A DNA stretch of 30,342 nt from UBA1535 sp002323775 (GCA_031993545.1 DAMAHZ010000034.1:1-30342); one strand, 5' to 3'. Positions 14,660-22,906 are shown, counted from the stretch's first letter. Translations and numbers: made by a program. The notes: generated by a model from the letters alone, not told the origin.

Positions 14660-16024
14660 ATGAAAAGAAGAATTAGAGTTATTGCTTTATTGTTAGTAGT
14701 AATGATGGCATTCACAATGTTTGCTGGATGTAAGAAAAAAGGAGATACTGATCAAGGACAAGTAGAGCCTCCTAAAACAGATGGAGATAAAGATGGTCAA
14801 TCACCTGTAGAGCCTCCTAAGGTATCTAAGGTTCAAGGTGTAACAGACACAGAGATAATTATAGGAAACACAGCAGCAGTATCAGGTAACTTTGCATTTG
14901 TTGGAGTTCCTTTCAATGCAGCAATCAACGCAGTTATTAAGCAAGTTAATGAAGCTGGCGGAATTGGCGGAAGAAAAATTGTATTCAAAACATACGATGA
15001 CGAATTTACAGCTGCTAAAGGTATAACTTTAACAGAAAAATTAGTTGAAGAAGATAAGATATTTGCATTAGTTGGTCACTTTGGAACTCCTACAGTAGGC
15101 GCTACAGTAGATTATATACAAGAGTATGGAATTCCTATGGTTTATGCAGCTACTGGTATAAACGCTTTATACTTTGAAAAAGCTCTTGGAAACCCAGTTA
15201 TGGCAGTTCAACCAATCTATAAAACAGATGGTCGTATAATGGCAGCACGTGCTTTCCATGAAGCGTTGTTTGGTGAAAATCAAGATCAAAAATTAGCAGC
15301 AGATGCTAAAATAGGTGTATTATATACAAATGATGATGCTGGAAACAGTATATTAGAAGGTATTAAAGCTCAGGCTGAAAAAGATGGCAGAGGTGCAAAC
15401 CTTATAATCGAAGCAGTTGCTGAAGGAACTTATTCAACAGCAGTACAAAAGCTTAAAGATGCAGGCGTAGCAGTAATTATAGCTTCAATGAATCAAGCTC
15501 CATTTAAAGAAACTATGGTTGCTTTAAACGATGCCGGATTAGAAGCTCCTGTATTTACATCATATGTAAATGCTGACCCTACAGCTATAGACCCTTCAAA
15601 ATATTCAGTAAAAAGACCAGTATATGCAAATGCTTGGGTTGACGTATTGTCAGATAAAGGTAAAGCAGATGCACAAGGCTTTGTAGCAGCTATAGCTAAT
15701 GCAGACTTAAAAGATGAAGAAAAGCAAAATTACTATACAAACTCATTTGCAACAGCTGGATATATAGCAGCAACAGTATTTGTTGAAGGCTTAAAGAGAG
15801 TAGATGCAGCCGGTGAAGAACTAAACTGGGATAACTACATCAAAGCTATGGAGCAAGGACCTATCAGCATCCCAATGGGTGGAACAGTTGACTTCTCAGA
15901 AGGAAAGCGTTGGGGAATTGACACTATGTCATTGTTAAAGTACGAACCTGGAAAAGATGGTGGAGCAGCATCATTTACTATAGCAAGACCATTAGAGTCA
16001 TTAACAGTTATTGAAGCAAAATAA
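14660..16024 (+). CDS. livJ: Substrate-binding lipoprotein of Liv-type importer
   Basis: Extracellular solute-binding protein, periplasmic-binding-fold type I, 454 residues, anchored as a lipoprotein. The signal peptide (1-23) has a basic start MKRRIR, a hydrophobic core and lipobox MFAGC with Cys24. A charged linker with two VEPPK repeats (about 33-56) precedes the binding domain, which opens with VTDTEIIIGNTAAVSG and contains NEAGGIGGRKI, the usual LivJ/LivK beginning. The start at 14660 follows gaggag; an ATG at 14645 lies within the RBS. Unlike E. coli, where livJ precedes the permeases, it is last. Ligand identity is not visible: branched-chain amino acids, or an acid related to the acyl-CoA enzymes of this operon. 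Confidence 0.92.
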   Translation: MKRRIRVIALLLVVMMAFTMFAGCKKKGDTDQGQVEPPKTDGDKDGQSPVEPPKVSKVQGVTDTEIIIGNTAAVSGNFAFVGVPFNAAINAVIKQVNEAGGIGGRKIVFKTYDDEFTAAKGITLTEKLVEEDKIFALVGHFGTPTVGATVDYIQEYGIPMVYAATGINALYFEKALGNPVMAVQPIYKTDGRIMAARAFHEALFGENQDQKLAADAKIGVLYTNDDAGNSILEGIKAQAEKDGRGANLIIEAVAEGTYSTAVQKLKDAGVAVIIASMNQAPFKETMVALNDAGLEAPVFTSYVNADPTAIDPSKYSVKRPVYANAWVDVLSDKGKADAQGFVAAIANADLKDEEKQNYYTNSFATAGYIAATVFVEGLKRVDAAGEELNWDNYIKAMEQGPISIPMGGTVDFSEGKRWGIDTMSLLKYEPGKDGGAASFTIARPLESLTVIEAK

Positions 16025-16082
16025 AAAAATAATTAAAAAAATAAAGTAAAACTTCAAATTAAATTAATAAAATAAGAACATC

Positions 16083-16121
16083 AAGAATACAGCAATTTTA
16101 ATTTGAGATTGCTGTATTCTT
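16083..16121 (+). terminator. Terminator after livJ
   Basis: Perfect 14-bp stem aagaatacagcaat / attgctgtattctt with an 11-nt loop, 60 nt after the livJ stop. The T-run is short, so some read-through into tetR is possible. Confidence 0.65.
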
Positions 16122-16218
16122 ATGATAAACTATTTAAGCGTATTTTCGATTAATTATTATATGCTTAGTGATGATGGAATACTGAACCTTAAATGAAAAG
16201 TAGCAAAACGGAGGAACG

Positions 16219-16836
16219 ATGGAAGAACAATTAAAAGATATAAAGATGCCAAAAACTAAAAGAGGCTTGATAACATTTAATAAAATAATTAAAGCAGCTG
16301 AAAAGCTTTTTGGGACTAAGGGTTACTATAACTCAATGATAAATGATATTGCATACAAGGCTAAGGTAGCACCTGGCACTCTTTATATTTATTTTCCGGA
16401 TAAATATACACTGTATTGCTATTTGTTGACTCAGTACAACCATCATATAAGAGAATATATATCTAGTAGAGTCAAGGACTGCACAACACGTAAAGAACAA
16501 GAGCGTGTAGGACTTTTAGCTTTTTTGGAAGTTATAAAAGAAAGACCATATATGTACAACATTATATGGGAATCATTGTATATTGATAAAAATTTGTTTG
16601 TAGATTATTATGAAAGTTTTGCGAAAAGATATGTAAGAAATATAGAATCCTCCAAAGCAAATGGAGAGATGAAAGATTTTGATTCAATGCTAGTAAGCTA
16701 TGTATTGATGGGCATAAGTAACTTTGTCGGATTAAAATATGTTATGTTTGACGAAAGCAAAAAGAGCAGTGATATAGATTTAGAAAAAATTGCAGATGAA
16801 GTAATCGAGATGTTAGAAAAGGGAATTTTTAAATAA
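16219..16836 (+). CDS. TetR/AcrR-family transcriptional regulator
   Basis: A 205-residue one-component repressor. The N-terminal TetR DNA-binding domain spans about 18-65: IIKAAEKLFGTKGYYNSMINDIAYKAKV, then the recognition-helix region APGTLYIYFPDKYTL (51-65). The C-terminal part (about 80-200) is the ligand-binding/dimerisation domain, rich in aromatic residues (Tyr/Phe/Trp) that could line a hydrophobic pocket. The start follows aaacggagg. It lies between the importer and dehydrogenase genes, and inverted repeats of the size expected for its operator occur at three regulatory places (5213, 5395, 16852). I infer that it represses the acyl-CoA genes and is released by an acyl-CoA, as FadR of Bacillus is; no operator overlaps its own upstream region that I can see. 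Confidence 0.88.
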   Translation: MEEQLKDIKMPKTKRGLITFNKIIKAAEKLFGTKGYYNSMINDIAYKAKVAPGTLYIYFPDKYTLYCYLLTQYNHHIREYISSRVKDCTTRKEQERVGLLAFLEVIKERPYMYNIIWESLYIDKNLFVDYYESFAKRYVRNIESSKANGEMKDFDSMLVSYVLMGISNFVGLKYVMFDESKKSSDIDLEKIADEVIEMLEKGIFK

Positions 16837-16851
16837 GAAATTATTCTCGTG

Positions 16852-16875
16852 AAACATGAATCGGTTTTCATATTT
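16852..16875. promoter_or_regulatory. TetR-type operator, site C (upstream of acyl-CoA dehydrogenase)
   Basis: Arms aaacatgaat and tttcatattt around centre cggt (8 of 10 positions symmetric), starting 15 nt after the tetR stop. Same GAATC-N3-(A/T)TTCAT core as sites A and B. It is about 80 bp upstream of the -35 box I assign to the dehydrogenase promoter, so it may act by looping or serve a promoter I did not find. Confidence 0.55.
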
Positions 16876-16954
16876 AGTTATTTATTGAATTTAGCGAATT
16901 AAATAAATTTGAAAGCGTATTTTAAATTTTATTATAAAAAGTTTTATTTAAGTG

Positions 16955-16982
16955 TTGAAAAAAAAATTAAATAAGTTATAAT
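16955..16982 (+). promoter_or_regulatory. Predicted promoter of acyl-CoA dehydrogenase-etfBA
   Basis: TTGAAA (16955-16960), 16-bp spacer, TATAAT (16977-16982). The leader to the ATG is about 230 nt. It contains a small inverted repeat attagt-tat-actaat at 17050-17064 and another TATAAT at 17071-17076 with no good -35; nothing else is recognisable in this 385-nt gap. Confidence 0.6.
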
Positions 16983-17221
16983 ATAGTTATATAAATTGTT
17001 AAAAATTTAGCAAATGAAATTTACTTGATTTTTAAATATATATAAACAAATTAGTTATACTAATACTGAATATAATGGATATCTAAGTTTAGAGTATATA
17101 CATCCTCAGAAAATCAGTAATATATTTAAAAACAAGTATTATAAAAAGTAAAATAGCAAAGAGTGATGGTGTGAAATAGTTTAATATTTTTTTCACAAAC
17201 TCAGAGAAAGGATAATTTATT

Positions 17222-18361
17222 ATGAATTTTGAATTAAGTAAAGAACAGCAAATGGCTCAAGAGCTGTTCAGATCATTTTCAGTAAATGAAGTTAAGCCAT
17301 TGGCTCATGATATTGATGAGCAAGAGAGATTTCCAGTAGAAACAGTTGAAAAATTCAAAAAATATGGATTTTTAGGAATTCCGTTTCCAAAGCAATATGG
17401 TGGACAGGGTGCTGACAATTTAAGTTATATAATGGCTGTAGAGGAGTTAGCAAAAGTTTGTGGAACATCATCAGTAATAGTATCAGCACACACTTCATTG
17501 TGCGCAGCTCCAATATACGAGCATGGTACAGAAGAACAAAAACAAAAATATTTAGTTCCGTTAGCAAATGGAACATATTTAGGAGCTTTTGGTCTAACAG
17601 AGGCAGGAGCTGGAACAGATGCTGCTATGCAGCAAACAAAGGCTGTTTTAGATGGAGATAATTACATCTTAAATGGTACTAAAATATTTATTACAAATGC
17701 AGGTTATGCTGATATTTATATAATAATGGCTATGACAGATAAGTCAAAAGGTACAAGAGGAATATCTGCGTTTATAGTTGAGAAAGATTTCCCAGGCTTC
17801 TCAGTAGGTAAGGCGGAGCACAAAATGGGTATCAGAGGTTCATCGACTTGTGAGTTAATCATGGAAAACTGTATAGTTCCAAAAACAAACCTTATTGGAA
17901 AAGAAGGCGATGGATTTAAAATAGCTATGAAAACTTTGGATGGCGGTAGAATTGGTATAGCTGCTCAGGCCCTTGGTTTAGCTCAAGGTGCTATTGATGA
18001 GGCTGTTAAGTATACTAAAGAAAGAAAACAATTTGGCAGATCTATATCAGCATTCCAAAACACTCAATTCCAATTAGCTGATATGCAGGCAAGAGTTGAT
18101 GCTGCAAGACTGTTAGTTTATAAGGCTGCTTGCTTTAAGGATGCTAAGAAATCATATTCTGTAGAAGCTGCAACTGCAAAATTATTTGCTTCAGAAGCTG
18201 CAATGGCTGTAACTACAAAGGCTGTACAATTATTTGGCGGATATGGATATACAAGAGAGTATCCTGTTGAGAGAATGATGCGAGATGCTAAGATAACAGA
18301 AATTTACGAAGGTACTTCAGAAGTACAAAGAATGGTTATCAGTGCAAATATGTTGAAATAG
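17222..18361 (+). CDS. bcd: Short-chain acyl-CoA (butyryl-CoA) dehydrogenase
   Basis: FAD-dependent enzyme that interconverts crotonyl-CoA and butyryl-CoA with electrons passed to or from Etf. The 379-residue length and motifs are those of bacterial butyryl-CoA dehydrogenases: FGLTEAGAGTDA (123-134), FITNAG (156-161), KMGIRGSST (201-209), RKQFGR (268-273), QLFGGYGYTREYP (336-348), and the catalytic base E363 in IYEGTSEVQ, the position used in short-chain enzymes. The start follows gagaaaggataatttat. etfB and etfA follow directly, as in the Bcd-EtfAB complexes of clostridia, which can bifurcate electrons to ferredoxin; whether this one does cannot be told from the sequence I can read. Isovaleryl- or isobutyryl-CoA is an alternative substrate. 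Confidence 0.93.
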   Translation: MNFELSKEQQMAQELFRSFSVNEVKPLAHDIDEQERFPVETVEKFKKYGFLGIPFPKQYGGQGADNLSYIMAVEELAKVCGTSSVIVSAHTSLCAAPIYEHGTEEQKQKYLVPLANGTYLGAFGLTEAGAGTDAAMQQTKAVLDGDNYILNGTKIFITNAGYADIYIIMAMTDKSKGTRGISAFIVEKDFPGFSVGKAEHKMGIRGSSTCELIMENCIVPKTNLIGKEGDGFKIAMKTLDGGRIGIAAQALGLAQGAIDEAVKYTKERKQFGRSISAFQNTQFQLADMQARVDAARLLVYKAACFKDAKKSYSVEAATAKLFASEAAMAVTTKAVQLFGGYGYTREYPVERMMRDAKITEIYEGTSEVQRMVISANMLK

Positions 18362-18396
18362 ATTGATAGTAGATTGAGAAAGGAATGTATATTAAT

Positions 18397-19182
18397 ATGA
18401 ATATAGTAGTTTGCGTAAAACAAGTACCAGATACTACAGAGGTTAAACTTGACCCAAAAACTAATACTCTTATAAGAGATGGAGTTCCAAGCATAATAAA
18501 CCCTGATGATAAAGCTGGATTAGAAGCCGCACTTAGAATAAAAGATGAAATAGGAGCTCATGTAACAGTAGTTTCAATGGGACCTGCACAGGCTGACCTT
18601 GCGTTAAGAGAAGCACTTGCTATGGGAGCAGATGAGGCAATACTCATCTCTGACAGAGCTTTTGGAGGAGCAGATACTTGGGCTACTTCATCAACAATAG
18701 CAGCAGCTATTAAGAAGTTAAACTATGATTTGATTATAACAGGAAGACAAGCAATAGACGGAGATACAGCACAGGTTGGACCACAAATAGCTGAGCATTT
18801 AGGACTTGCGAATATAAGCTATGCAGAAGAAATCAAGGTTGATGGCGATAGCATAATAGTAAAAAGACAATTTGAAGACAGACATCATATAATAAAAGCA
18901 AAAATGCCTGTACTAATTACTGCACTTACTGAATTAAATGCTCCAAGATACATGACTCCGGGCGGAATATTTGATGCTTACAGAGAAAAAGAAGTTAAAT
19001 TATACACTCTTAATGATATAGATGTAGACCAAAGCAACATAGGTTTAAAAGGTTCACCTACTAAGGTTAAGAAGTCATTTACAAAACAAGCTAAACAAGC
19101 AGGAAAAGTTTATAATAATTTAGATGCTTCAGAAGCAGCAGAAATAATTGTAAGCACTTTGCAAGAGAAGTTTATAATTTAA
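18397..19182 (+). CDS. etfB: Electron transfer flavoprotein beta subunit
   Basis: Partner of EtfA and the acyl-CoA dehydrogenase; 261 residues. Begins with the canonical MNIVVCVKQVPDTTEVK, contains the nucleotide-binding loop GRQAIDGDTAQVGPQ (116-130) and the ETF-beta signature around MPVLITALTELNAPRY. I prefer the ATG at 18397 to the one at 18385, which sits directly on the AAAGGA and would add MYIN. It follows the dehydrogenase by 35 nt and precedes etfA by 20 nt. Confidence 0.95.
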   Translation: MNIVVCVKQVPDTTEVKLDPKTNTLIRDGVPSIINPDDKAGLEAALRIKDEIGAHVTVVSMGPAQADLALREALAMGADEAILISDRAFGGADTWATSSTIAAAIKKLNYDLIITGRQAIDGDTAQVGPQIAEHLGLANISYAEEIKVDGDSIIVKRQFEDRHHIIKAKMPVLITALTELNAPRYMTPGGIFDAYREKEVKLYTLNDIDVDQSNIGLKGSPTKVKKSFTKQAKQAGKVYNNLDASEAAEIIVSTLQEKFII

Positions 19183-19202
19183 TTGAAAGGAACGAGAATA
19201 TT

Positions 19203-20216
19203 ATGAATATATCAGATTACAAAGGTATCTTTGTTTTTGCAGAGCAAAGAGATAAAAAAATAGAAAAAGTTTCCTTAGAGCTTATCGGAAAAGCAAAGGA
19301 ATTAGCAGATGTTATAAAAACTACTGTTACGGCTGTTTTACTTGGACATCAAATGGATGAGCAAGCTACTGAGCTTAATTATTACGGAGCTGACAAGGTT
19401 ATATATGTTGATGATAAAAATTTAGACATTTATATGACAGAGCCATATACACATTCTTTAGTTGAGATTATTAATAGAGATAAACCTGAAATTATGTTGT
19501 TTGGAGCTACTGCTATAGGCAGAGATTTAGCACCAAGAGTTTCAGCAAGAGTTAAGACAGGACTTACAGCAGATTGTACAGGACTTGAAGTAAATGTTGA
19601 AGAAAATAATAACTTGATGATGACAAGACCTGCATTTGGCGGAAATATCATGGCGACAATTGTATGCCCTGACCATAGACCACAAATGGCGACTGTAAGA
19701 CCGGGAGTTATGAAACAACTTCCATCAAATAAAGATAAAACAGTAAATGTTGAAAAATTATCCCTTGAAATTCCAAAAGAAAAATTCAATGTAGAGATAG
19801 TTGATATTATCAAGCATGTTCAAGAAAAGATGAAAATTGAAGATGCTAAGGTAATAGTATCAGGTGGTAGAGGCGTAGGCGGAGCAGAAAACTTTGCTAT
19901 GCTAGAGCAACTTGCAGAAGCTCTAGGCGGAACTGTAGCTGCTTCAAGAGCAGCGGTTGATGCCGGATGGATTGCTAAGGACAGACAGGTTGGACAAACA
20001 GGAAAAACTGTTAGACCAAACCTTTATATCGCTTGTGGTATCTCAGGAGCTATACAGCACATAGCAGGTATGGAAGAATCAGACCTTATAATTGCAATCA
20101 ATAAAGATGAATATGCACCTATATTTGAGGTAGCTGATGTTTCAATCGTTGGAGATATAAACAAAATAGTTCCTCAATTCATAGAAGAATTAAAAAAAGC
20201 AAGAGCTAAAAAATAA
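19203..20216 (+). CDS. etfA: Electron transfer flavoprotein alpha subunit
   Basis: FAD-carrying subunit of the ETF dimer, 337 residues. The C-terminal FAD domain is complete: GGRGVGGAENF (from residue 221), RAAVDAGW, then GQTGKTVRPNLYIACGISG and AIQHIAGM, and INKDEYAPIFEVADVSIVGD near the end. The N-terminus lacks the ferredoxin-like extension that some clostridial EtfA proteins carry. The start follows gaaaggaacgagaatatt. Last gene of the dehydrogenase-etf unit, followed by a strong terminator. Confidence 0.95.
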   Translation: MNISDYKGIFVFAEQRDKKIEKVSLELIGKAKELADVIKTTVTAVLLGHQMDEQATELNYYGADKVIYVDDKNLDIYMTEPYTHSLVEIINRDKPEIMLFGATAIGRDLAPRVSARVKTGLTADCTGLEVNVEENNNLMMTRPAFGGNIMATIVCPDHRPQMATVRPGVMKQLPSNKDKTVNVEKLSLEIPKEKFNVEIVDIIKHVQEKMKIEDAKVIVSGGRGVGGAENFAMLEQLAEALGGTVAASRAAVDAGWIAKDRQVGQTGKTVRPNLYIACGISGAIQHIAGMEESDLIIAINKDEYAPIFEVADVSIVGDINKIVPQFIEELKKARAKK

Positions 20217-20222
20217 TAAAAG

Positions 20223-20284
20223 AAAAAGCCGAGTATGTATGCTTTTTCCACTTCGTTGGAAATATTTTGCATCCTCGGCTTTTT
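20223..20284. terminator. Bidirectional terminator between etfA and the spore protein gene
   Basis: Outer stem aaaaagccgag (20223-20233) / ctcggcttttt (20274-20284) with a smaller internal hairpin (tttcca / tggaaa). Symmetric A- and T-runs serve the two convergent genes. Confidence 0.85.
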
Positions 20285-20297
20285 AAAATTTATTCAA

Positions 20298-20507
20298 TTA
20301 TTTACCACTCATTTGTCTTTGAGCCATTTCAACTAACTTTTTAGTCATGTATCCGCCAACATAACCATTTTGTCTAGCTGTCAAGTTTCCTTTATCCATA
20401 GCTTCATAATTTGATAAACCTAATTCGTTAGCTATTTCAGTTTTCATTTGATTAAGAGCTTGCTTAGCTTCTGGAACAACGATGTTGTTTGATCCTGTAT
20501 TATTCAT
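20298..20507 (-). CDS. Alpha/beta-type small acid-soluble spore protein
   Basis: A 69-residue DNA-binding protein that coats and protects spore DNA. The germination-protease site TEIANE (23-28) and the conserved LTARQNGYVGGYMTKKLVEMAQ (42-63; key residues A-R-x-N-G-x-V-G-G-x-M) identify it. On the minus strand the ATG follows AAAGGAGTGAAATAA, a strong RBS. It is a single-gene unit; a sigma-G promoter is expected upstream but I could not fix one with confidence (CATCTTA about 35 nt upstream of the ATG is a weak -10 candidate). It is the main evidence that the organism forms endospores. Confidence 0.95.
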   Translation of the reverse strand: MNNTGSNNIVVPEAKQALNQMKTEIANELGLSNYEAMDKGNLTARQNGYVGGYMTKKLVEMAQRQMSGK

Positions 20508-20636
20508 TTATTTCACTCCTTTCGTAAGTAAGATGTACTTCTCTTTAATTAAAAGCTCTTTAGAGATTTTATATTAAGATTAGTAGTAATATTATTTGTA
20601 AGATTAATTTTTTTAGTCATGTAAATAAATGTTGCC

Positions 20637-20682
20637 CTAGAAATTAATTCTAAATTTTATTTAATATGTCTAGAAATTAATT
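20637..20682 (+). repeat. Direct repeat of 13 nt in spore protein/binding protein gap
   Basis: ctagaaattaatt occurs at 20637-20649 and 20670-20682, a period of 33 nt (about three helical turns). The rest of the 363-nt gap (20508-20870) is AT-rich without a reading frame; it holds a promoter near its right end. Confidence 0.45.
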
Positions 20683-20782
20683 TTCGTATATAGATTGATT
20701 TATTGACATTTTCATTTAAAAAATTACTCAAATAATATAAGATTATAATAGCCAAAAATTTTTTAAATATGTCTGTTAATTA

Positions 20783-20810
20783 TTGTTTTTTTGAAAAAAT
20801 AGTGTAAAAT
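20783..20810 (+). promoter_or_regulatory. Predicted promoter of orphan binding lipoprotein
   Basis: TTGTTT (20783-20788), 16-bp spacer, TAAAAT (20805-20810). The 12 nt aaaaatagtgta ending in the -10 box are identical to those before the next lipoprotein gene. Moderate boxes only. Confidence 0.45.
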
Positions 20811-20870
20811 ATAAGTAGTATATAATATTTTTGAGAAATTTTAGAAATAGTGAAAGGAATATATACAATA

Positions 20871-22838
20871 ATGAAAAAAATCATAGCATTTTTACTTGCT
20901 TTAACTTTAATTTTTAATTTTACAGCTTGTAATTTAAAAGATAAAAATAATATAGGTGAAAAAAATCCTGATGAAAATATAAATAAGCCGTCAGAAGTGA
21001 AAGGAAGCATAACTTATGGCAGCACTGTCCAATTAACTGGCGGTAATTTCTTCACAACTATGTGGGGAGATAATATAGCAGATAAAATTGTCAGAGATTT
21101 AATACATGGCTATGAAACTGTTGTTTACAAAAAAGAAACTTCTTCTTATGATATAAATAAAACAGTAGTAAAAGATTTTAAAACTTTCGAAAATAATGAC
21201 GGCACTAAAACTTTTGAAATTGAATTGTATGATAATTTATTTTATAGCGATGGTTCATCTATAACTGCAAAAGATTATGTGTTTTCTGTTTTGCTATCCT
21301 CCAATCCAGAGATGACTGAAATAGGAGCTAGAATCGATGAGTTCTCACATTTAGTTGGATTTGATGAGTATAGCAATGGACCAGAAGGAAGTGAGAAAGG
21401 ACAAATCTCTGATTTCTTTGCTGGGGTTAGATTGCTTAATGATTACAAATTTTCTCTAAAGGTTAAAAAAAGCGAGTTGCCATATTTTTATGAGATAGTA
21501 TATGCTAAAGTTTTGCCTTATCCTATGGCTGTTATAGCTCCAAATGCAAGCCTAATTGACGAAGGAAATGGTGCAAAGATAATAGGAGAATTTAGCTCTG
21601 AAATATTAGAAAAAACTATTAATGATACTGAAACAGGATATAGATTTAATCCAAAAGTTACAAGCGGTGCATATATTTTAGACATTTTTGATAAAAGCGA
21701 TAATTTTTCTGTTTTAAGCAATAATACGTACCAGCTTTCAAAAGAAACCTTATCTTGCTTTAATGGCAAAATTGCTGTATTAAAATACAACCCTAATTTC
21801 AAGGGAGATTACAATGGACAAAAGGCACAGATAGCACAAATTGTAATTGGGGGAGTTTCAAAATCTAATCAAATAGATAATTTAGTTGCAGGAAATATAG
21901 ATATTATATCTGCTGTGTCTGGAAAAAGTCTTATAGAGCAAGGATTGAATGCTGTAAATAGTTCAAAAAATGTTTCTGTGTTAAAATTCCCAAGAGCAGG
22001 ATATGGAAAATTATCCTTTGTATGCGATATAGGAGCGACACAATTTATAAAAGTGCGTCAAGCAATAGCTTATTGCATAGATACTTCGGAGCTGATTGGA
22101 AATTACTCCGGCGAATATGCAAAACAAATTTATGGAATGTATGGCTTAGCACAATGGATGTACAAAGAAAATAAAGAGATAATCGAGAAAGAATTCAATA
22201 AATATAATTTTAACTTAGAAAAAGCTAAAGAACTTTTAATTGAGGATGGCTGGATATTAAATGCTAAAGGAGCTAAATTTGTCGAGGGTATTGATGATAT
22301 ACGTTATAAAATGTATGATGAAAAACTCATGCCTTTAGAAATTAAGCATTTAGCTCCTTCGGGCAGTCCAATATCGGAATTATTATCAGCTAAGCTATCG
22401 GATAGTTTAAAAGCGATAGGCATGAAATATGAGCAGAAAATGGTAGAATTACCAGTATTGCAAAAATACATGAGAACTTATGCCTTAGAAAGACAATACA
22501 ACATGATGAATTTAGCTACAAATTTTAGTGCAGTATTTGACCCATATTATTCTTACCACATTGATGAGCAATATATGGGTAATAGCAATGTTAATTTTAT
22601 AAAAGATGAAAATCTAATGAGATTAGCTGATGAAATGAGAAAAATTTCAAGTGCTGATAAAGAAACATATTCAAGAAAATGGCTGGAATTTCAAAGAAAA
22701 TGGAATGAACTACTCCCAGATGTTCCGCTGTATTCAGACGAATATCATGTGTTTTTCTCATCAAAGCTAAAAAACTATGAAATAGATGCGTTCTGGGAAT
22801 TTCAACAGGCGATATTGTATTCTTATATTGAAGAATAG
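20871..22838 (+). CDS. Extracellular solute-binding lipoprotein, family 5 (oligopeptide type)
   Basis: Binding protein of an oligopeptide/dipeptide/nickel-type ABC importer, 655 residues. Signal peptide with lipobox NFTAC (Cys20), short charged linker to about 47, then a family-5 domain: DLIHGYETVVYKKE early, FEIELYDNLFYSDGSSITAKDYVFSVLLS (about 118-146), and VRQAIAYCIDTSELIGNYSGEYA in the C-terminal half (VRqAiayciD matches the family motif). The length is larger than OppA (about 540) with extra loops. The ATG at 20871 gives a clean signal peptide; an upstream GTG at 20850 would add seven residues. No permease or ATPase gene is near: it starts 363 nt after a divergent gene and is followed by a separate promoter. 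It must share a transporter encoded elsewhere or act as a sensor or chaperone. Ligand unknown. Confidence 0.85.
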   Translation: MKKIIAFLLALTLIFNFTACNLKDKNNIGEKNPDENINKPSEVKGSITYGSTVQLTGGNFFTTMWGDNIADKIVRDLIHGYETVVYKKETSSYDINKTVVKDFKTFENNDGTKTFEIELYDNLFYSDGSSITAKDYVFSVLLSSNPEMTEIGARIDEFSHLVGFDEYSNGPEGSEKGQISDFFAGVRLLNDYKFSLKVKKSELPYFYEIVYAKVLPYPMAVIAPNASLIDEGNGAKIIGEFSSEILEKTINDTETGYRFNPKVTSGAYILDIFDKSDNFSVLSNNTYQLSKETLSCFNGKIAVLKYNPNFKGDYNGQKAQIAQIVIGGVSKSNQIDNLVAGNIDIISAVSGKSLIEQGLNAVNSSKNVSVLKFPRAGYGKLSFVCDIGATQFIKVRQAIAYCIDTSELIGNYSGEYAKQIYGMYGLAQWMYKENKEIIEKEFNKYNFNLEKAKELLIEDGWILNAKGAKFVEGIDDIRYKMYDEKLMPLEIKHLAPSGSPISELLSAKLSDSLKAIGMKYEQKMVELPVLQKYMRTYALERQYNMMNLATNFSAVFDPYYSYHIDEQYMGNSNVNFIKDENLMRLADEMRKISSADKETYSRKWLEFQRKWNELLPDVPLYSDEYHVFFSSKLKNYEIDAFWEFQQAILYSYIEE

Positions 22839-22875
22839 TATATTTTTATTAATATTTTGGTATTTTTGTATTTTC

Positions 22876-22906
22876 TTAACACAAAGCAAGAAAAATAGTG
22901 TATAAT
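22876..22906 (+). promoter_or_regulatory. Predicted promoter of peptidase-like lipoprotein
   Basis: TTAACA (22876-22881), 19-bp spacer, perfect TATAAT (22901-22906). The spacer is long; the aaaaatagtgta box (22891-22902) repeated from 20795-20806 supports function. Confidence 0.5.

Noticed and set aside
5493..20216. Lysine fermentation cluster
   Set aside because: The CoA-transferase and dehydrogenase would fit, but no lysine aminomutase, kdd, kce or kal genes are seen; the gene set is instead a general acetyl-CoA/butyryl-CoA module.
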